From Pedobacter sp. MR2016-24 (GTDB lineage: Bacteria; Bacteroidota; Bacteroidia; Sphingobacteriales; Sphingobacteriaceae): 64,000 nucleotides of DNA. The notes under the pieces are model-generated. The model worked only from the letters and a program-made list of their open reading frames with translations, was not told the origin of the DNA and searched no databases. The position numbers and the translations under genes are program-made. The stretch covers positions 744,001 through 808,000 of the forward strand of contig NZ_JAPIVO010000001.1 of assembly GCF_026239655.1 (NCBI RefSeq). The letters are read 5' to 3'. Of this stretch, positions 49,545 through 60,100 are shown piece by piece (position 1 is the stretch's first letter; each line of letters starts with the position of its first letter).

Positions 49545-50939
49545 ATGAAAAACAAATTTAACCTAAGTCTGATAGCTGTATTAATGGCTGGTACTGCAGC
49601 ATTTACGAGCTGTTCAAAAGATGATGCTGATGAAGTAGAAGTTGTGGTTCCTGTAGAATCTAATGAAGTTCTAGCAGATTCATTTTTTGATAAAGTAACT
49701 TACAGAGGGGCTATGGGAACTTCTGACTGGACTGCTAACTGGACAAACTTTAGTCCTAAAACGGCTGTTTATGGAGCTACTACTGAGACATTATCTGGAA
49801 CTATATCTGCAAACAGAACTTTAGATGCTTCTAAAGTATATTTATTACAAGGATTTGTATATGTTGCAAGCGGAGTAACTTTAACTATTCCAGCTGGAAC
49901 TGTAATCAGAGGCGACCAAGTTTCTAAAGCTACGTTAGTAGTAGTGCGTGGTGCTAAATTGATTGCTGAAGGTACAGCAACTAACCCTATCGTATTTACT
50001 TCGAATAAAGCCGCTGGAAGCAGAGCTCCTGGTGATTGGGGTGGTATTATCTTATTGGGTAAAGCTTTAAATAATAATCCAGGTGGAACTGGTATCATCG
50101 AAGGTGGTATTGATGAAGCGATGGCTGTTCATGGTGGAACTGATGCTGCAGACAACTCTGGTGTTTTAAAATATGTGCGTGTTGAGTTTCCAGGTATCGC
50201 ATACGTAAAAGACAATGAAATTAATGGTGTTACATTTGGTTCTGTGGGTAGTGGTACTACAATTGACTATGTGCAGGTATCCTTTTCGGGTGATGATTCA
50301 TTTGAGTGGTTCGGTGGATCCGTTAATGCTAAACACTTAGTATCTATCTCTAATGTCGATGATATTTTTGATTTTGATAATGGTTATTCTGGAAAAATTC
50401 AGTATGCAATTGGTCAGCGTGATCCAAGTTTAGCAGATCAGGCTGGACAATCTAATGGTATTGAATCTGATAATTCAAGCAGCCAGTATTCTTCAACTCC
50501 AAGAACGCGTCCAGCAATTTCAAATATGACGATTATTGGTCCTGGATTATCTGCTGATATTAAGCATGAAAATGCCAATCTTTGGAGAAAAGGTACTAAA
50601 ATGATACTTGCTAATTCTATTTTCATCAATACAAGATATGGTATAGATATTCGCGATAAAGAAACAGGTGATGCTTTAACAGATGGTACTTCATTGATCA
50701 AGAATAATATTTATCAATCTGAAGTAGTTGGTAAAGATGTGATTGCTAGTGCAACTGGTACTACAGCACCATCATTTGCGACTGCAGATTTACTTAGAAC
50801 TTATCTTACTGGCAAAGGAAATACATTTATTGATGTAACAGCTGCTGCTGCTCTTTTAACTTCTCCTTTCACTCTAACTGCAACTCCTAACTTTACTTTG
50901 AAAGCAGGATCTGTTGCTGCAACAGGTGCAACATTTTAA
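49545..50939 (+). CDS. Beta-helical lipoprotein paired with the TonB receptor
   Basis: A 464-residue lipoprotein. The ATG at 49545 is preferred to a TTG 21 bases upstream, since it gives the signal MKNKFNLSLIAVLMAGTAAF followed by TSCSKDD with the lipid-acceptor cysteine near residue 23. The rest is rich in Gly, Asn, Ser and Thr and in short strands (VTLTIPAGTVIRGDQ, APGDWGGIILLGKA, SFSGDDSFEWFGGSVNAKHL), typical of a right-handed beta-helix. No catalytic motif can be named. Relatives are sometimes called multidrug transporter, which the sequence does not support: there are no membrane helices. Probably a surface or periplasmic binding partner of the receptor upstream. Confidence 0.8.
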   Translation: MKNKFNLSLIAVLMAGTAAFTSCSKDDADEVEVVVPVESNEVLADSFFDKVTYRGAMGTSDWTANWTNFSPKTAVYGATTETLSGTISANRTLDASKVYLLQGFVYVASGVTLTIPAGTVIRGDQVSKATLVVVRGAKLIAEGTATNPIVFTSNKAAGSRAPGDWGGIILLGKALNNNPGGTGIIEGGIDEAMAVHGGTDAADNSGVLKYVRVEFPGIAYVKDNEINGVTFGSVGSGTTIDYVQVSFSGDDSFEWFGGSVNAKHLVSISNVDDIFDFDNGYSGKIQYAIGQRDPSLADQAGQSNGIESDNSSSQYSSTPRTRPAISNMTIIGPGLSADIKHENANLWRKGTKMILANSIFINTRYGIDIRDKETGDALTDGTSLIKNNIYQSEVVGKDVIASATGTTAPSFATADLLRTYLTGKGNTFIDVTAAAALLTSPFTLTATPNFTLKAGSVAATGATF

Positions 50940-51456
50940 TTGGATACCTAAATAAAGTACTAATTTACGGGAAAGGCCGTATCACAATTAATTGTGATAC
51001 GGCCTTTGTGTTTTGACATGTTATTATTCAAAATATTTCTACCAGATCAGATATATTTTCTCCGTAAAGGCTTCGATCTCCCCTCTAGTGGTATAGTATA
51101 TATGGGTAATTACTAATCTGTCATTTGGGAGTAGTTGAAGCTACTGTCCCAAAAGTCTTAAGTAATCTAATTTATAATACACACGGCGAGGTAGAATTAA
51201 TTATATCATGATTCTAGTATACTTGGCTTCATAGAAGAGATGCTATTCCGACAGCTTCGGCCAATATGGCTCGCGTTAATTTTAATTCCTATTGGCTTTG
51301 ACTTAGAATGAAATCTAAGACATTTAGTTGCTCGCACCTGAGTTATATAATTTTCCTATGTGAATTGTGTCACTTTTTTAGAAATATATTACTTTATTAA
51401 TTATTGTATTGTTTATACTGAGTTAATGTTTGTGGGATAAATTTATTGAAAAAAGT
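50940..51456. other. AT-rich intergenic region
   Basis: No gene. Contains the palindromic terminator at 50972-51007 and a hairpin at 51124-51153 (TTTGGGA-GTAG / CTAC-TG-TCCCAAA). The rest is low in GC and without recognisable signals. Confidence 0.5.
50972..51007. terminator. 36-base perfect palindrome (terminator)
   Basis: Two 18-base arms, AAAGGCCGTATCACAATT and its complement, without a spacer. The weak T-run after it (GTGTTTT) suggests termination of the lipoprotein transcript; a cruciform or dyad binding site is the alternative. Confidence 0.6.
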
Positions 51457-51771
51457 ATGGAAATTAAAATTAATTTAAAGTCTTTCATTAAAGTACCTGC
51501 GAAGCTGCTTTTTGTTGCGCTCATAGCTATCGCCTGCAAAAAAGATGAGAAATTACCTGTCAATGTCAAAAAAGAGACCTCCTCATTACAAAAAAGCACT
51601 AACGAGAAATTGATTAAGTTTTTGTCGATCAGTTTAGATGTAAGTAAAGATGAGATCGTTTTTGATGAAGAGAAGAATGAATTCGTAATTAGAGGTCAAA
51701 AGTTCAACAAAGTAGAAGTGGAGTCAAATTACGAAGGTGCTAATGTTTACAAAACAACTTACGGAGAATAG
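51457..51771 (+). CDS. Small lipoprotein (104 aa), unknown
   Basis: The ATG at 51457 (MEIKINLKSFIKVPAKLLFV) is chosen over a TTG 27 bases upstream. A lipoprotein signal ends in LIAIACKKDEK with the acceptor Cys at about residue 27. The mature part is charged; LIKFLSISLDVSKDEIVFDE and FVIRGQKFNKVEVE resemble a small strand-helix domain. It is two bases upstream of the next gene, so they are an operon. Low GC relative to neighbours. Function unknown. Confidence 0.65.
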   Translation: MEIKINLKSFIKVPAKLLFVALIAIACKKDEKLPVNVKKETSSLQKSTNEKLIKFLSISLDVSKDEIVFDEEKNEFVIRGQKFNKVEVESNYEGANVYKTTYGE

Positions 51772-51773
51772 AC

Positions 51774-52964
51774 ATGAAGAATAACTTATTTCAAAAAGGA
51801 TGTTTTCTAATTACAATTCTCCTAAGCTCCTTCATAGCTAATGCTGATGTAAAAATAAATAAGATTAGTATAAGGGAAAATAATGCGGATGTGGGGTATT
51901 TGACGGTGACTAATAAGAGAGTTACTACAAAATTTTCTTATCATGTTTATTTAGCAAGAACCTTGATGGTTAATGGTTCTTACGAAGATGCAACTTCCAC
52001 GGTATCTCTTGTATATACTAATTGTGGTATTTGTGGAGCTTATACCAAGGTTTCTGAGCCGAGAAATGTCACCAATGCTGATTTTAAAGATAAATGGTCT
52101 GGTTCGGCAACAGGCTTTACTGATCTAATTATAAATGCTGAATTACCGGTGGGCATTAATTATGGAAATTTAATGGTTGAATTTAAGTATTATGATTCAA
52201 ATCAAAAAAAGACGCTGACACTTTATATGTCCAGTAATTATATTCCTATTAATTATAATCCAACTCCCCTTCATTTGGATGGTGCCTTTACCTATCCAGA
52301 GTACCGTTCTGATAATAACCCAGCATATCTACTTAATCATAGTGTGGAATCTTATCCAATGGGTATTGAATTACCTGGATTGAAAACCATGACTGTAACT
52401 TGGAATGCGAATCGAATTAATTCGTCAGATGTTTATATAACTTTTATGGGCAATGGGGGCGGCGCTTCAACTAAGAAACGGATTCCAAATACAGGGAGCT
52501 ATAATTTTGATTTTTCCGGACTCAATCTTCAAACTTCTTACAACGGTTCTTATAGCTATTTTTTGATTGATGAGATTAGTGATGACAAAGTTTTTGCAAC
52601 ATCTGGAGTCTTTAGGTTTATTGCTGATCATATAGGTTTGTTTGATAGCTATTACCCTAGTGCTTTTCATAACTCTAATTGGATATTCAGACCTGACAGT
52701 TCTGGTTCTGACGATGGAAATATGTTTGTATATTGGTGTTCTAATAAGATAATGGCATCTAATGTATCAATAGATTTATACAATTCTGATGGTACGTTTT
52801 ATAAGAAACTAACTAATTCAACGCCAAATGTTGGGAAATTTTTAAAACAGTACGATGCGACTATTCCTCTTGGTAATAGTGTTTTCTACCAATATAAAAT
52901 CACATCGATAGAAGACCCTTCGCAATTTGGATATTCAGAAGTATTTAATCATTGGTTGGATTAG
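51774..52964 (+). CDS. Secreted beta-sandwich-like protein (396 aa), unknown
   Basis: A signal peptide (residues 1-24, ending SFIANA) precedes about 370 residues made mostly of strands, rich in Tyr, Asn and Ser. The pattern suggests three or so Ig-like or sandwich domains (for example MTVTWNANRINSSDVYITFM and GNMFVYWCSNKIMASNVSI, which look like repeats of one another). There is one CGICGAY motif near residue 85. No enzyme motif is seen. Low GC and an unusual neighbourhood suggest recent gain, which is inference. Co-transcribed with the small lipoprotein upstream. Confidence 0.65.
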   Translation: MKNNLFQKGCFLITILLSSFIANADVKINKISIRENNADVGYLTVTNKRVTTKFSYHVYLARTLMVNGSYEDATSTVSLVYTNCGICGAYTKVSEPRNVTNADFKDKWSGSATGFTDLIINAELPVGINYGNLMVEFKYYDSNQKKTLTLYMSSNYIPINYNPTPLHLDGAFTYPEYRSDNNPAYLLNHSVESYPMGIELPGLKTMTVTWNANRINSSDVYITFMGNGGGASTKKRIPNTGSYNFDFSGLNLQTSYNGSYSYFLIDEISDDKVFATSGVFRFIADHIGLFDSYYPSAFHNSNWIFRPDSSGSDDGNMFVYWCSNKIMASNVSIDLYNSDGTFYKKLTNSTPNVGKFLKQYDATIPLGNSVFYQYKITSIEDPSQFGYSEVFNHWLD

Positions 52965-53041
52965 TAAGTTGACTAAAGCGATTCTTTAGATTTTACACTT
53001 TATAGCTTCAGATGAGCTTTTGTCTGTCTCTTTAGCGTTCT

Positions 53042-53100
53042 TAACATAACCATAACATTAAGTGAACACTATTTTAAGCCATCTAAAAAATCAAATTAAG
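53042..53100 (+). promoter_or_regulatory. 11-base phased TAAC array
   Basis: TAAC at 53042 and 53053, GAAC at 53064, TAAG at 53075 and 53097: five words on one 11-base grid with one empty position. Confidence 0.4.
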
Positions 53101-53130
53101 GGGACATCATTCTTTGATGCCCCTTTTTTA
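53100..53130 (+). terminator. Terminator after the 396-residue secreted protein
   Basis: GGGG-CATCA pairs with TGATG-CCCC (one bulged A), followed by seven T. Confidence 0.7.
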
Positions 53131-53149
53131 GTATCACAAGGCCATATTT

Positions 53150-53197
53150 TAATCACTTTTTAATCTCATTTTAATCCAATTTTAATTTAGTGTTAAG
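53150..53197 (+). promoter_or_regulatory. Five tandem TTTTAATC words at exactly 11-base spacing
   Basis: TAA at 53150, 53161, 53172, 53183 and 53194 within the words TTTTAATC (three times), TTTTAATT and GTTAAG. Lies 78 bases before the large receptor. The regular phasing places all words on one face of the helix. Confidence 0.6.
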
Positions 53198-53274
53198 TCA
53201 AATACGTATTAATGTATCCTTAATATTAAGTACACGTTGCCACCCTAGTTTTACAAAAAAATAGAAGCAACACA

Positions 53275-56200
53275 ATGAAAAGATTTCTAACAGATTATTT
53301 GTCTTACGTCATTCTATCCCTTTTCCTGTTTATCGGTTCAGGTGTGAATGCGCAGGTAACTACTTCAAGTATCAACGGAAAGGTTAAGGATGCCAAAGGC
53401 ATCACTGTTCCGGGAGCAAGTGTATTGGTAATTCACGTACCTACTGGTACAAGATATGGTGCAGTAACTGGTTCAGACGGTTACTTTAGATTGAACAACT
53501 TGAACCCGGGTGGTCCTTATAAAGTGACAGTTACCTATGTGGGTTATAATAAACAAGAAAAAGAATTAGGTAATATTGGTCTTGGTGTAGATCAGCGACT
53601 GGACTTTATTCTGGCCGATGAAGGTCAGACGCTAACAGAAGTAACTGTAAAAGGTAAAAGAGGTGCTTTGAAGACTGGTGCAGGTACGCAGATTGGCGAG
53701 CAGCAGATCAAAAACATGCCTTCAACAAGTCGTAGTTTAACTGATGTTACTCGTGTAACTCCTCAGGTGAGTAAAGATAACTCCTTCATGGGAACCAATT
53801 TCAGGTACAATAACGTAACTATTGACGGTGCTATCAATAATGATGCAATCGGCTTTAGCCCTTCTCTAGGTGGTCAGAGTGGTAGTTCAGGTATGCCAGG
53901 TAGCAGTACAAGAACCAATCCGGTTTCTATTGATGCAATTCAGGATGTACAGGTCTTATTAGCTCCCTACGATGTGAAGATTGGTAACTTTACTGGTGGT
54001 AGTGTGAATGCGGTAACACGTTCGGGTACAAATGAAGTTACAGGATCTGTTTACGGATTCGGTCGTAATGCTTCATTGATCGGAAGAAATAAAACAGGTG
54101 ATAACTCTAAAGAACCTTCATCGTTCCATGAATATCAGACTGGTTTCCGTGTAGGTTTACCGATTATCAAAAATAAATTGTTCTTCTTCACAAATGAGGA
54201 AATTACGCGTCGCCAGGATCCGGTAATCTTGGGTGCAGGTTCTGCAGATATGAAAGTGCTTACACTTGGTGAAGCTCAATCCATCGCTAACTTAATGCAA
54301 ACGAAGTATGGTGTTGATGCAGGTTCTTATGAAAACTACAACGTAAATGCAAAATCCAATAAGTTCTTCAACCGTTTAGACTGGAATATCAATGATAAAA
54401 ATCAGCTGACAATACGTAACAATACCATTAGATCTGAAGCAACAAATTTAGAACGTGATCAATCGAACTTCAGGTTTGGAGGTATTGATTATTTGCAGAC
54501 CAATAACCAGAGTTCTACTGTGGCAGAATTGAAAAGCAGGATCTCTCCTAACTTATCAAATAGTTTGGTTGTAGGGTATTCAAATATCCACGATTACAGA
54601 ACGCCAACTTCCAATGCTGCTTTACCTCAGATTGAGATTAAAGGGTCTGCTGGTGGAACAATCTTCCTGGGTACAGACCGTGAAGCGAGTATCTTCGATA
54701 TGAAACAGAAGACATTTGAATTTACTGATAATGTAACCTGGACTAAAGGAAGACATACTTTCACTTTTGGTACACACAATGAGTTATATAATATCACTTA
54801 CGGTTTCGTAAACAGCTGGAACGGGCGTATTTCATATGATAATGTAGACGCATTTCTTGCTGGTAACCCAAGTCGTGTAAGAACGAATTACAACTACACC
54901 AATAACAGCAGAGATTATATTATCAACAATCCGCCAGCGCAGTTCCGTGTAAACATGTATAGTGTTTATGGAGAAGATCAGTGGCAGGTAAATGACCGTT
55001 TGAAACTAACTTACGGGATCAGATTTGATATGGCTGATATGCCAAACAAACAACCTTTGAGTGTGAAAACTACCGGTTCTCCGGTAGATCCTAATTATGG
55101 AAACACGTATACCTATACTAAACCTAATGAGATCAAAAATGATTTTCTTGGACAAATTCAGGTTTCTCCAAGGGTAGGATTTAACTATGATGTATTAGGT
55201 GATCAGAGTCTGATCATGCGTGGGGGAAGTGGCCTGTTTACAGGAAGGGTTCCTTTTGCATGGTTAGGTTATGCTTATTACAATAATGGCGTTACTTATG
55301 GTGCTTATGATAACAGATCAAGTAATACTCCATTTGTCGCCGGTACTGATCCAATCAGAGATGCCTTAACAGGAAATGGCGAAGCAGGTTTTGTGGCTAA
55401 TCAGGGTAAAGATGTAAATAATGCTTCAGGTGCAACACAAGTCGATTTGATTGACAACAACTTCAAAATGCCTAAAACATGGAGAAGCAGTTTAGCATTT
55501 GATTATAAAACAGATAATCAGTGGAGATTCACAGTAGAAGGGATTTATACAAAAGTAATCCACGATCTTAAATTCCAGATGATCAACCTTGCAGATAATG
55601 CGATTTACTTACCTTACGATGTAAATCATCAGCAACCGATATACAAAGCAGTACCGGCACCAACTGTAACTAACCCTGCTGCCACAAGTCAGGCAATTAA
55701 CCCGCTATATACCAATGCATATTTACTTTCCAATACAAGCAAAGGTTACCGTTACAGCTTAACAGCACAGATCGGTAAAACGATAGGTGGTTTAGATGTA
55801 ATGGCTGCTTACACTTACGGACAGTCTAAAGATGTAACCAACGGTATCCGGAACTCAATGGAATCTAACTGGCAGCTGAACCAGGCTTTAAGTCCTAACA
55901 GCCCGGGAGTAGCCAATTCAAACTTTGATATCCGTAACCGTTTGGTATCCACTATTAATTACAGACATAGCTGGGACCAGGCTGGTAAATACGTAGCTAA
56001 CTTCTCGCTGTTCTTTAGTGCACAATCAGGAACACCTTATTCATACGGTTTTGTAAATGCTACTATCAATGGTACAGGACAGACAGTAAGTTTAGCTTAC
56101 ATTCCTCAAACGGGAGAAACTTCAAAATTCTTTGCAGCAACACCTGCAGGCGTAGCACAGGCAGCTGCATTTGATGCCTTCATTGATGGAGACAAGTATC

Positions 56201-56568
56201 TGAGAACAAGAAGAGGTGATTTTACTGAACGTAATGCAGCCAGAACACCATGGAACTATCAGGCTGATTTTCGTTTCACACAAGACATCAGGATCGTAGA
56301 AAGCGGTACGCATAAACACACGCTTTCATTGACTTATGATATTGTTAACTTAACGAACCTGCTGAATAAAAAATGGGGTGTTCAGTACTTCTCTCCAAAC
56401 ACATTCAATTCAATGGCTAGTGTAGGATTGTCGACTACTACAGGTGGTGCAGGAAATGCAACTACTTATCCAACTTATACATTCGATCAGAAAAATACAA
56501 GTAACTACTCTAAAGACTTTTTTGCTTCACGTTTTCAAATGCAGTTTGGTGTAAGGTATAGTTTCTAA
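53275..56568 (+). CDS. Large Oar-like TonB-dependent receptor
   Basis: A 1,097-residue receptor of the Oar/OmpA-associated type. Signal peptide (residues 1-26, ending GVNAQ), carboxypeptidase-regulatory-like domain (about 32-120, SINGKVKDAKGITVPGASVL), a plug domain (about 130-260: SLTDVTRVTPQVSKDNSFMG, DVQVLLAPYDVKIGNFTGGS, VNAVTRSGTNEVTGSVY) and a large barrel that ends in FQMQFGVRYSF. The plug motifs with APYDV and GGSVNAVTRSG are characteristic of Oar proteins, which take part in import of peptides or in protease handling in Bacteroidota. Preceded by two 11-base phased arrays and followed by a terminator. Confidence 0.93.
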   Translation: MKRFLTDYLSYVILSLFLFIGSGVNAQVTTSSINGKVKDAKGITVPGASVLVIHVPTGTRYGAVTGSDGYFRLNNLNPGGPYKVTVTYVGYNKQEKELGNIGLGVDQRLDFILADEGQTLTEVTVKGKRGALKTGAGTQIGEQQIKNMPSTSRSLTDVTRVTPQVSKDNSFMGTNFRYNNVTIDGAINNDAIGFSPSLGGQSGSSGMPGSSTRTNPVSIDAIQDVQVLLAPYDVKIGNFTGGSVNAVTRSGTNEVTGSVYGFGRNASLIGRNKTGDNSKEPSSFHEYQTGFRVGLPIIKNKLFFFTNEEITRRQDPVILGAGSADMKVLTLGEAQSIANLMQTKYGVDAGSYENYNVNAKSNKFFNRLDWNINDKNQLTIRNNTIRSEATNLERDQSNFRFGGIDYLQTNNQSSTVAELKSRISPNLSNSLVVGYSNIHDYRTPTSNAALPQIEIKGSAGGTIFLGTDREASIFDMKQKTFEFTDNVTWTKGRHTFTFGTHNELYNITYGFVNSWNGRISYDNVDAFLAGNPSRVRTNYNYTNNSRDYIINNPPAQFRVNMYSVYGEDQWQVNDRLKLTYGIRFDMADMPNKQPLSVKTTGSPVDPNYGNTYTYTKPNEIKNDFLGQIQVSPRVGFNYDVLGDQSLIMRGGSGLFTGRVPFAWLGYAYYNNGVTYGAYDNRSSNTPFVAGTDPIRDALTGNGEAGFVANQGKDVNNASGATQVDLIDNNFKMPKTWRSSLAFDYKTDNQWRFTVEGIYTKVIHDLKFQMINLADNAIYLPYDVNHQQPIYKAVPAPTVTNPAATSQAINPLYTNAYLLSNTSKGYRYSLTAQIGKTIGGLDVMAAYTYGQSKDVTNGIRNSMESNWQLNQALSPNSPGVANSNFDIRNRLVSTINYRHSWDQAGKYVANFSLFFSAQSGTPYSYGFVNATINGTGQTVSLAYIPQTGETSKFFAATPAGVAQAAAFDAFIDGDKYLRTRRGDFTERNAARTPWNYQADFRFTQDIRIVESGTHKHTLSLTYDIVNLTNLLNKKWGVQYFSPNTFNSMASVGLSTTTGGAGNATTYPTYTFDQKNTSNYSKDFFASRFQMQFGVRYSF

Positions 56569-56589
56569 TCACCAATCAATACTATTTAA

Positions 56590-56622
56590 AAGGATGTACC
56601 CTAAGGGTGCATCCTTTTTTTT
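56590..56622 (+). terminator. Terminator after the Oar-like receptor
   Basis: Stem GGATGTACCC / GGGTGCATCC with one T-G pair and loop TAA, followed by eight T. Confidence 0.88.
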
Positions 56623-56934
56623 GTATGTAACCATTTTAACACCTGCCTTTAAGCTATCTCTTGTTAACAATATGGCATAATTTCATGCCATATGCTGCTT
56701 TTTTCATCATCTATTCTTAACGCTTGGTTAATCTTACGTCTTTACATTTGTATTGTAAATATTTGGTTAGTATTTATAGTTTAGGTTTAGTTGATAGCAG
56801 TAGCCCGGATGGATGTCCTGGCTTTTGTTTTTTACTCAAAATCGTCATTTTTCTGTTACCAAGTCTCTGCGTAAGCATTCAGAAATGCAATTCTTTACAG
56901 AATATTACTTCATCTTTTAGTTTAGTCTCCTCTA

Positions 56935-56965
56935 TTGTAAAGCAAACATTATTTGTATAGATTTG
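56935..56965 (+). promoter_or_regulatory. Possible promoter of the giant surface protein
   Basis: TTG at 56935-56937, a 20-base spacer and TAGATTTG at 56958-56965; transcript leader would be about 160 bases. Confidence 0.4.
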
Positions 56966-57134
56966 CGGTGTGTAAATATTTCCTCATTAAGCGCTATTTG
57001 TACCTGATCTATAGCATTTTTTACATCGAAAAGTGCCGAATCGATAGTTATATTTCTCTTGATTGAAAATAAAGGCAGTTTTTACATCATTATTAAGAAC
57101 CCGTTCTCAAGCTGAATACCTTTTATTGAATACT

Positions 57135-60100
57135 ATGCGCTCATCATCTCTCAAATTTTCAGGGCTTCTTTTGCTCTTTATTTTGCTTTTTTCTACTAAT
57201 AGTTACGCTGTCAGATATTATGTAAATTATCAGGCTGCAGGAAATGGCACAGGTACAAGTTGGGCAAATGCTTTCACAACATTAACAGCAGCATTGACAA
57301 AATCTGTTTCCGGTGATGAAATCTGGGTAGCTAAGGGTGCCTATTCTCCCGGTGGATTACGGACCGATTTCTTTACACTTAAGACCGGAGTTCAGCTGTA
57401 TGGTGGATTTAGTGGTACCGAAACTGCAGTAACAGGGCGTGTTATTGGTGCTACGGGACTATATACTGTGAATGAAACGCAGCTTGATGGGGGATATAAT
57501 AATTACCACGTTGTCTATAGTGCTGTTGCAAATACCTTTATAGACGGTTTCACTATACAGGGAGGTAATACGCTGGATAATGCTGTAACCTTAAGCGCTA
57601 ATTACTATGGCGGAGGCTTGTATGTTACCAATACCGGGACTTTTCAGAATTTATGGATTAAAAATAATTATGCAGCCACATCAGGTGCGGGTGTCTATAA
57701 TACAGGAACCGGAATTTTCAGGAATATGGTGGTTGAAAATAATACCATGTCCAGAGCTGGAAACGGCGGTGGAATATATAATGCAGGAGTGGCGACTTTC
57801 CAGCAAATATCGATTAACAATAACAGTGGAGCAGCTTATGGAGGAGGAATGTATAATATCGCTGCAAATCCTCAGGTTTCAAATATTAGTTTTAAAACAA
57901 ATAATGCCTCAATAAATGGTGGCGGATTGTTTTCTACGGTCGCTATGACGTTAGACCGGGTTTCCTTTATTGAGAACACGTCAGTAAGAAGTGGTGGCGG
58001 ATATTATTCTACCGGAGTAGTCACGCTGAATAATACCGTATTTAGCAGAAATAGCGTAACCGGAGTGAGTTCATCATATCTTGGAGGTGGAATGTATGTG
58101 GTAAGTGGCACGGTAAACATCTATAACACCACTTTCAGCAATAATACCATTGCTTATGCCATCGATAACGCATTAAGTTATGGAGCGGGATTGTATTCAG
58201 CAGTTACCACGGTAAATTTGTACAATAGTATTCTGTGGGGCAACAGGAGAGGCTGGGATATGCCAGATCAGGTAGGTGCGGTTAAGATAGGCATGGATTA
58301 CGATATCGTTGAGGGAGGATATGTCAATGGAACAAACATCATTATTGGAGATCCTGCTTTCGAAAATGCAGGTATTAATGATCTGAGGCTAAAAGCCGGA
58401 TCGCTGGGGATTGATGTGGGTAGAAATGTCCAGGTTGGAACCTCTTTCGATATGGCTGGGAATAAACGTATTGTCAATGCAGCGGTAGATATGGGAGCTT
58501 ACGAGCATCCTACGGGTGAAGCAGGGAGTATCGCAGTAATGCCTAAAACATTTGCTATTCCAAAACGTGGGGTGCCCTACAGTGTACAGCTGGTTATGGC
58601 AGGGGGTACAGGTGCTGCAGTTACCTGGGAGAAGACTTACGGATCAATTCCGTTAGGTTTGACGCTAAATAAACAAACCGGCGTTTTAAGCGGAACTCCC
58701 GCAGTAGCGGAAACAGCTGTGTTTGTGGTGAGGGCTACTCAGGGCACCGTTTCGGCCAGCCGCCAATATGTACTTACACCAAGTGCTGGCGTAACCCGAT
58801 TATATGTCAATGCCAATGCGACAGGAAATAATAGCGGAACTGATTTTAGTAATGGTTTTATAAGATTGCAGACTGCATTGGATGTTGCAGTTTCAGGTGA
58901 TGAGATCTGGGTGTCAAAAGGAGCGTATTACACTGCAAATTCGGTTGATTCTTCATTTACATTGGTATCCGGAGTTAAGTTGTACGGTGGTTTTGCCGGA
59001 ACGGAGACTTTACTGACACAGCGTGCACTGGATGTTAACAAAAGACTGACCATCAATGAATCAATACTAACTGGAAATGGGATCAGCAAACACGTCATTG
59101 CGAATAAGTTAGTAACATCAGCAAATACTTTGATAGACGGATTTACGATTCAGGATGGGGTAGGATCCGGCACAGATTTACAAGGGGGTGGGATCTATGT
59201 TCTTGCCCCGGCTGCGAGCGGTATATACAGGAATCTGGTGGTGCGAAGAAATTCAGGCGGTTTGGGTGCCGGTATGTATAATGTGGCGAATAACGTTAGT
59301 ATAGAAAACGTCTTGTTTGAAGGAAATGTCGCTAATGTAAGCAGTAAATATGGCGGTGGATTATATAATGCCGGTAATAGTCTAAGCATGACTGACCTTA
59401 CATTCAGAGGAAATCAGGCTGCTATTGGTGGCGGGATGTTCCTTATTACTGGTACCGGTGTAGTGCTGAACGATGCACTATTTGATAGTAACAACGCCAC
59501 ATCTACAGGAGGCGGACTGTATAATAATAGCTCAGGTTTTCTAATGAACGACGCTGTTTTTCAGGGTAATGTAGCCAGTGCTGGCTTAGGTGGAGGGATG
59601 TCCAATCTTTCGCCAGCTACGATTAACAGAACGGTTTTCAGGAATAATTCAGCTACATCTACGGGAGGTGGATTATCTAACACTGTAGCCCTGAATATGG
59701 ATCGCGTCTCTTTCATCGCAAATATTTCAGGTGCAAATGGCGGTGGTTTTTTTACGACCGGAGTAAACACGCTGAGCAATATGGTATTTAGCCGTAATAG
59801 CGTAACCGGTACTGGTTCTTATGGAGGCGGTATGTATTCAAATGTTAACGGATCAAGCCTGACCAATGCAACTTTCAGCAATAACACGGTTACCAGAAAT
59901 GCGATCAATTCTGGTGGTGGTTTGTTTAGCACAGTTTCGCTGGCTGTAAGCAATAGTATTTTCTGGAATAATAGTCGTGCAAATGGTGTATTAGATCAGA
60001 TTAATGCTGTTACGGCGAATGTGACTTATAGTACAGTGCAGGATGGGTTTGCCACAGGAACAAATATCCTGGTAGCAGATCCATTGTTCAAAGATGCCGG

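Larger units (their letters stand above)
52965..53274. other. Intergenic region with two phased arrays and a hairpin
   Basis: No gene. Holds the array at 53042-53100, a terminator-like hairpin, the array at 53150-53197, and the start region of the large receptor gene. Confidence 0.6.
56569..57134. other. Intergenic region before the giant surface protein
   Basis: No gene is supported. It contains a terminator, a 9-base inverted repeat (ATATGGCAT at 56670, complement at 56685-56693), and a possible promoter. The remaining leader to the ATG is about 170 bases, AT-rich. Confidence 0.5.

Noticed and set aside
56724..56960. 78-codon frame before the giant protein
   Set aside because: Lies in the promoter region, has no family resemblance and irregular composition.
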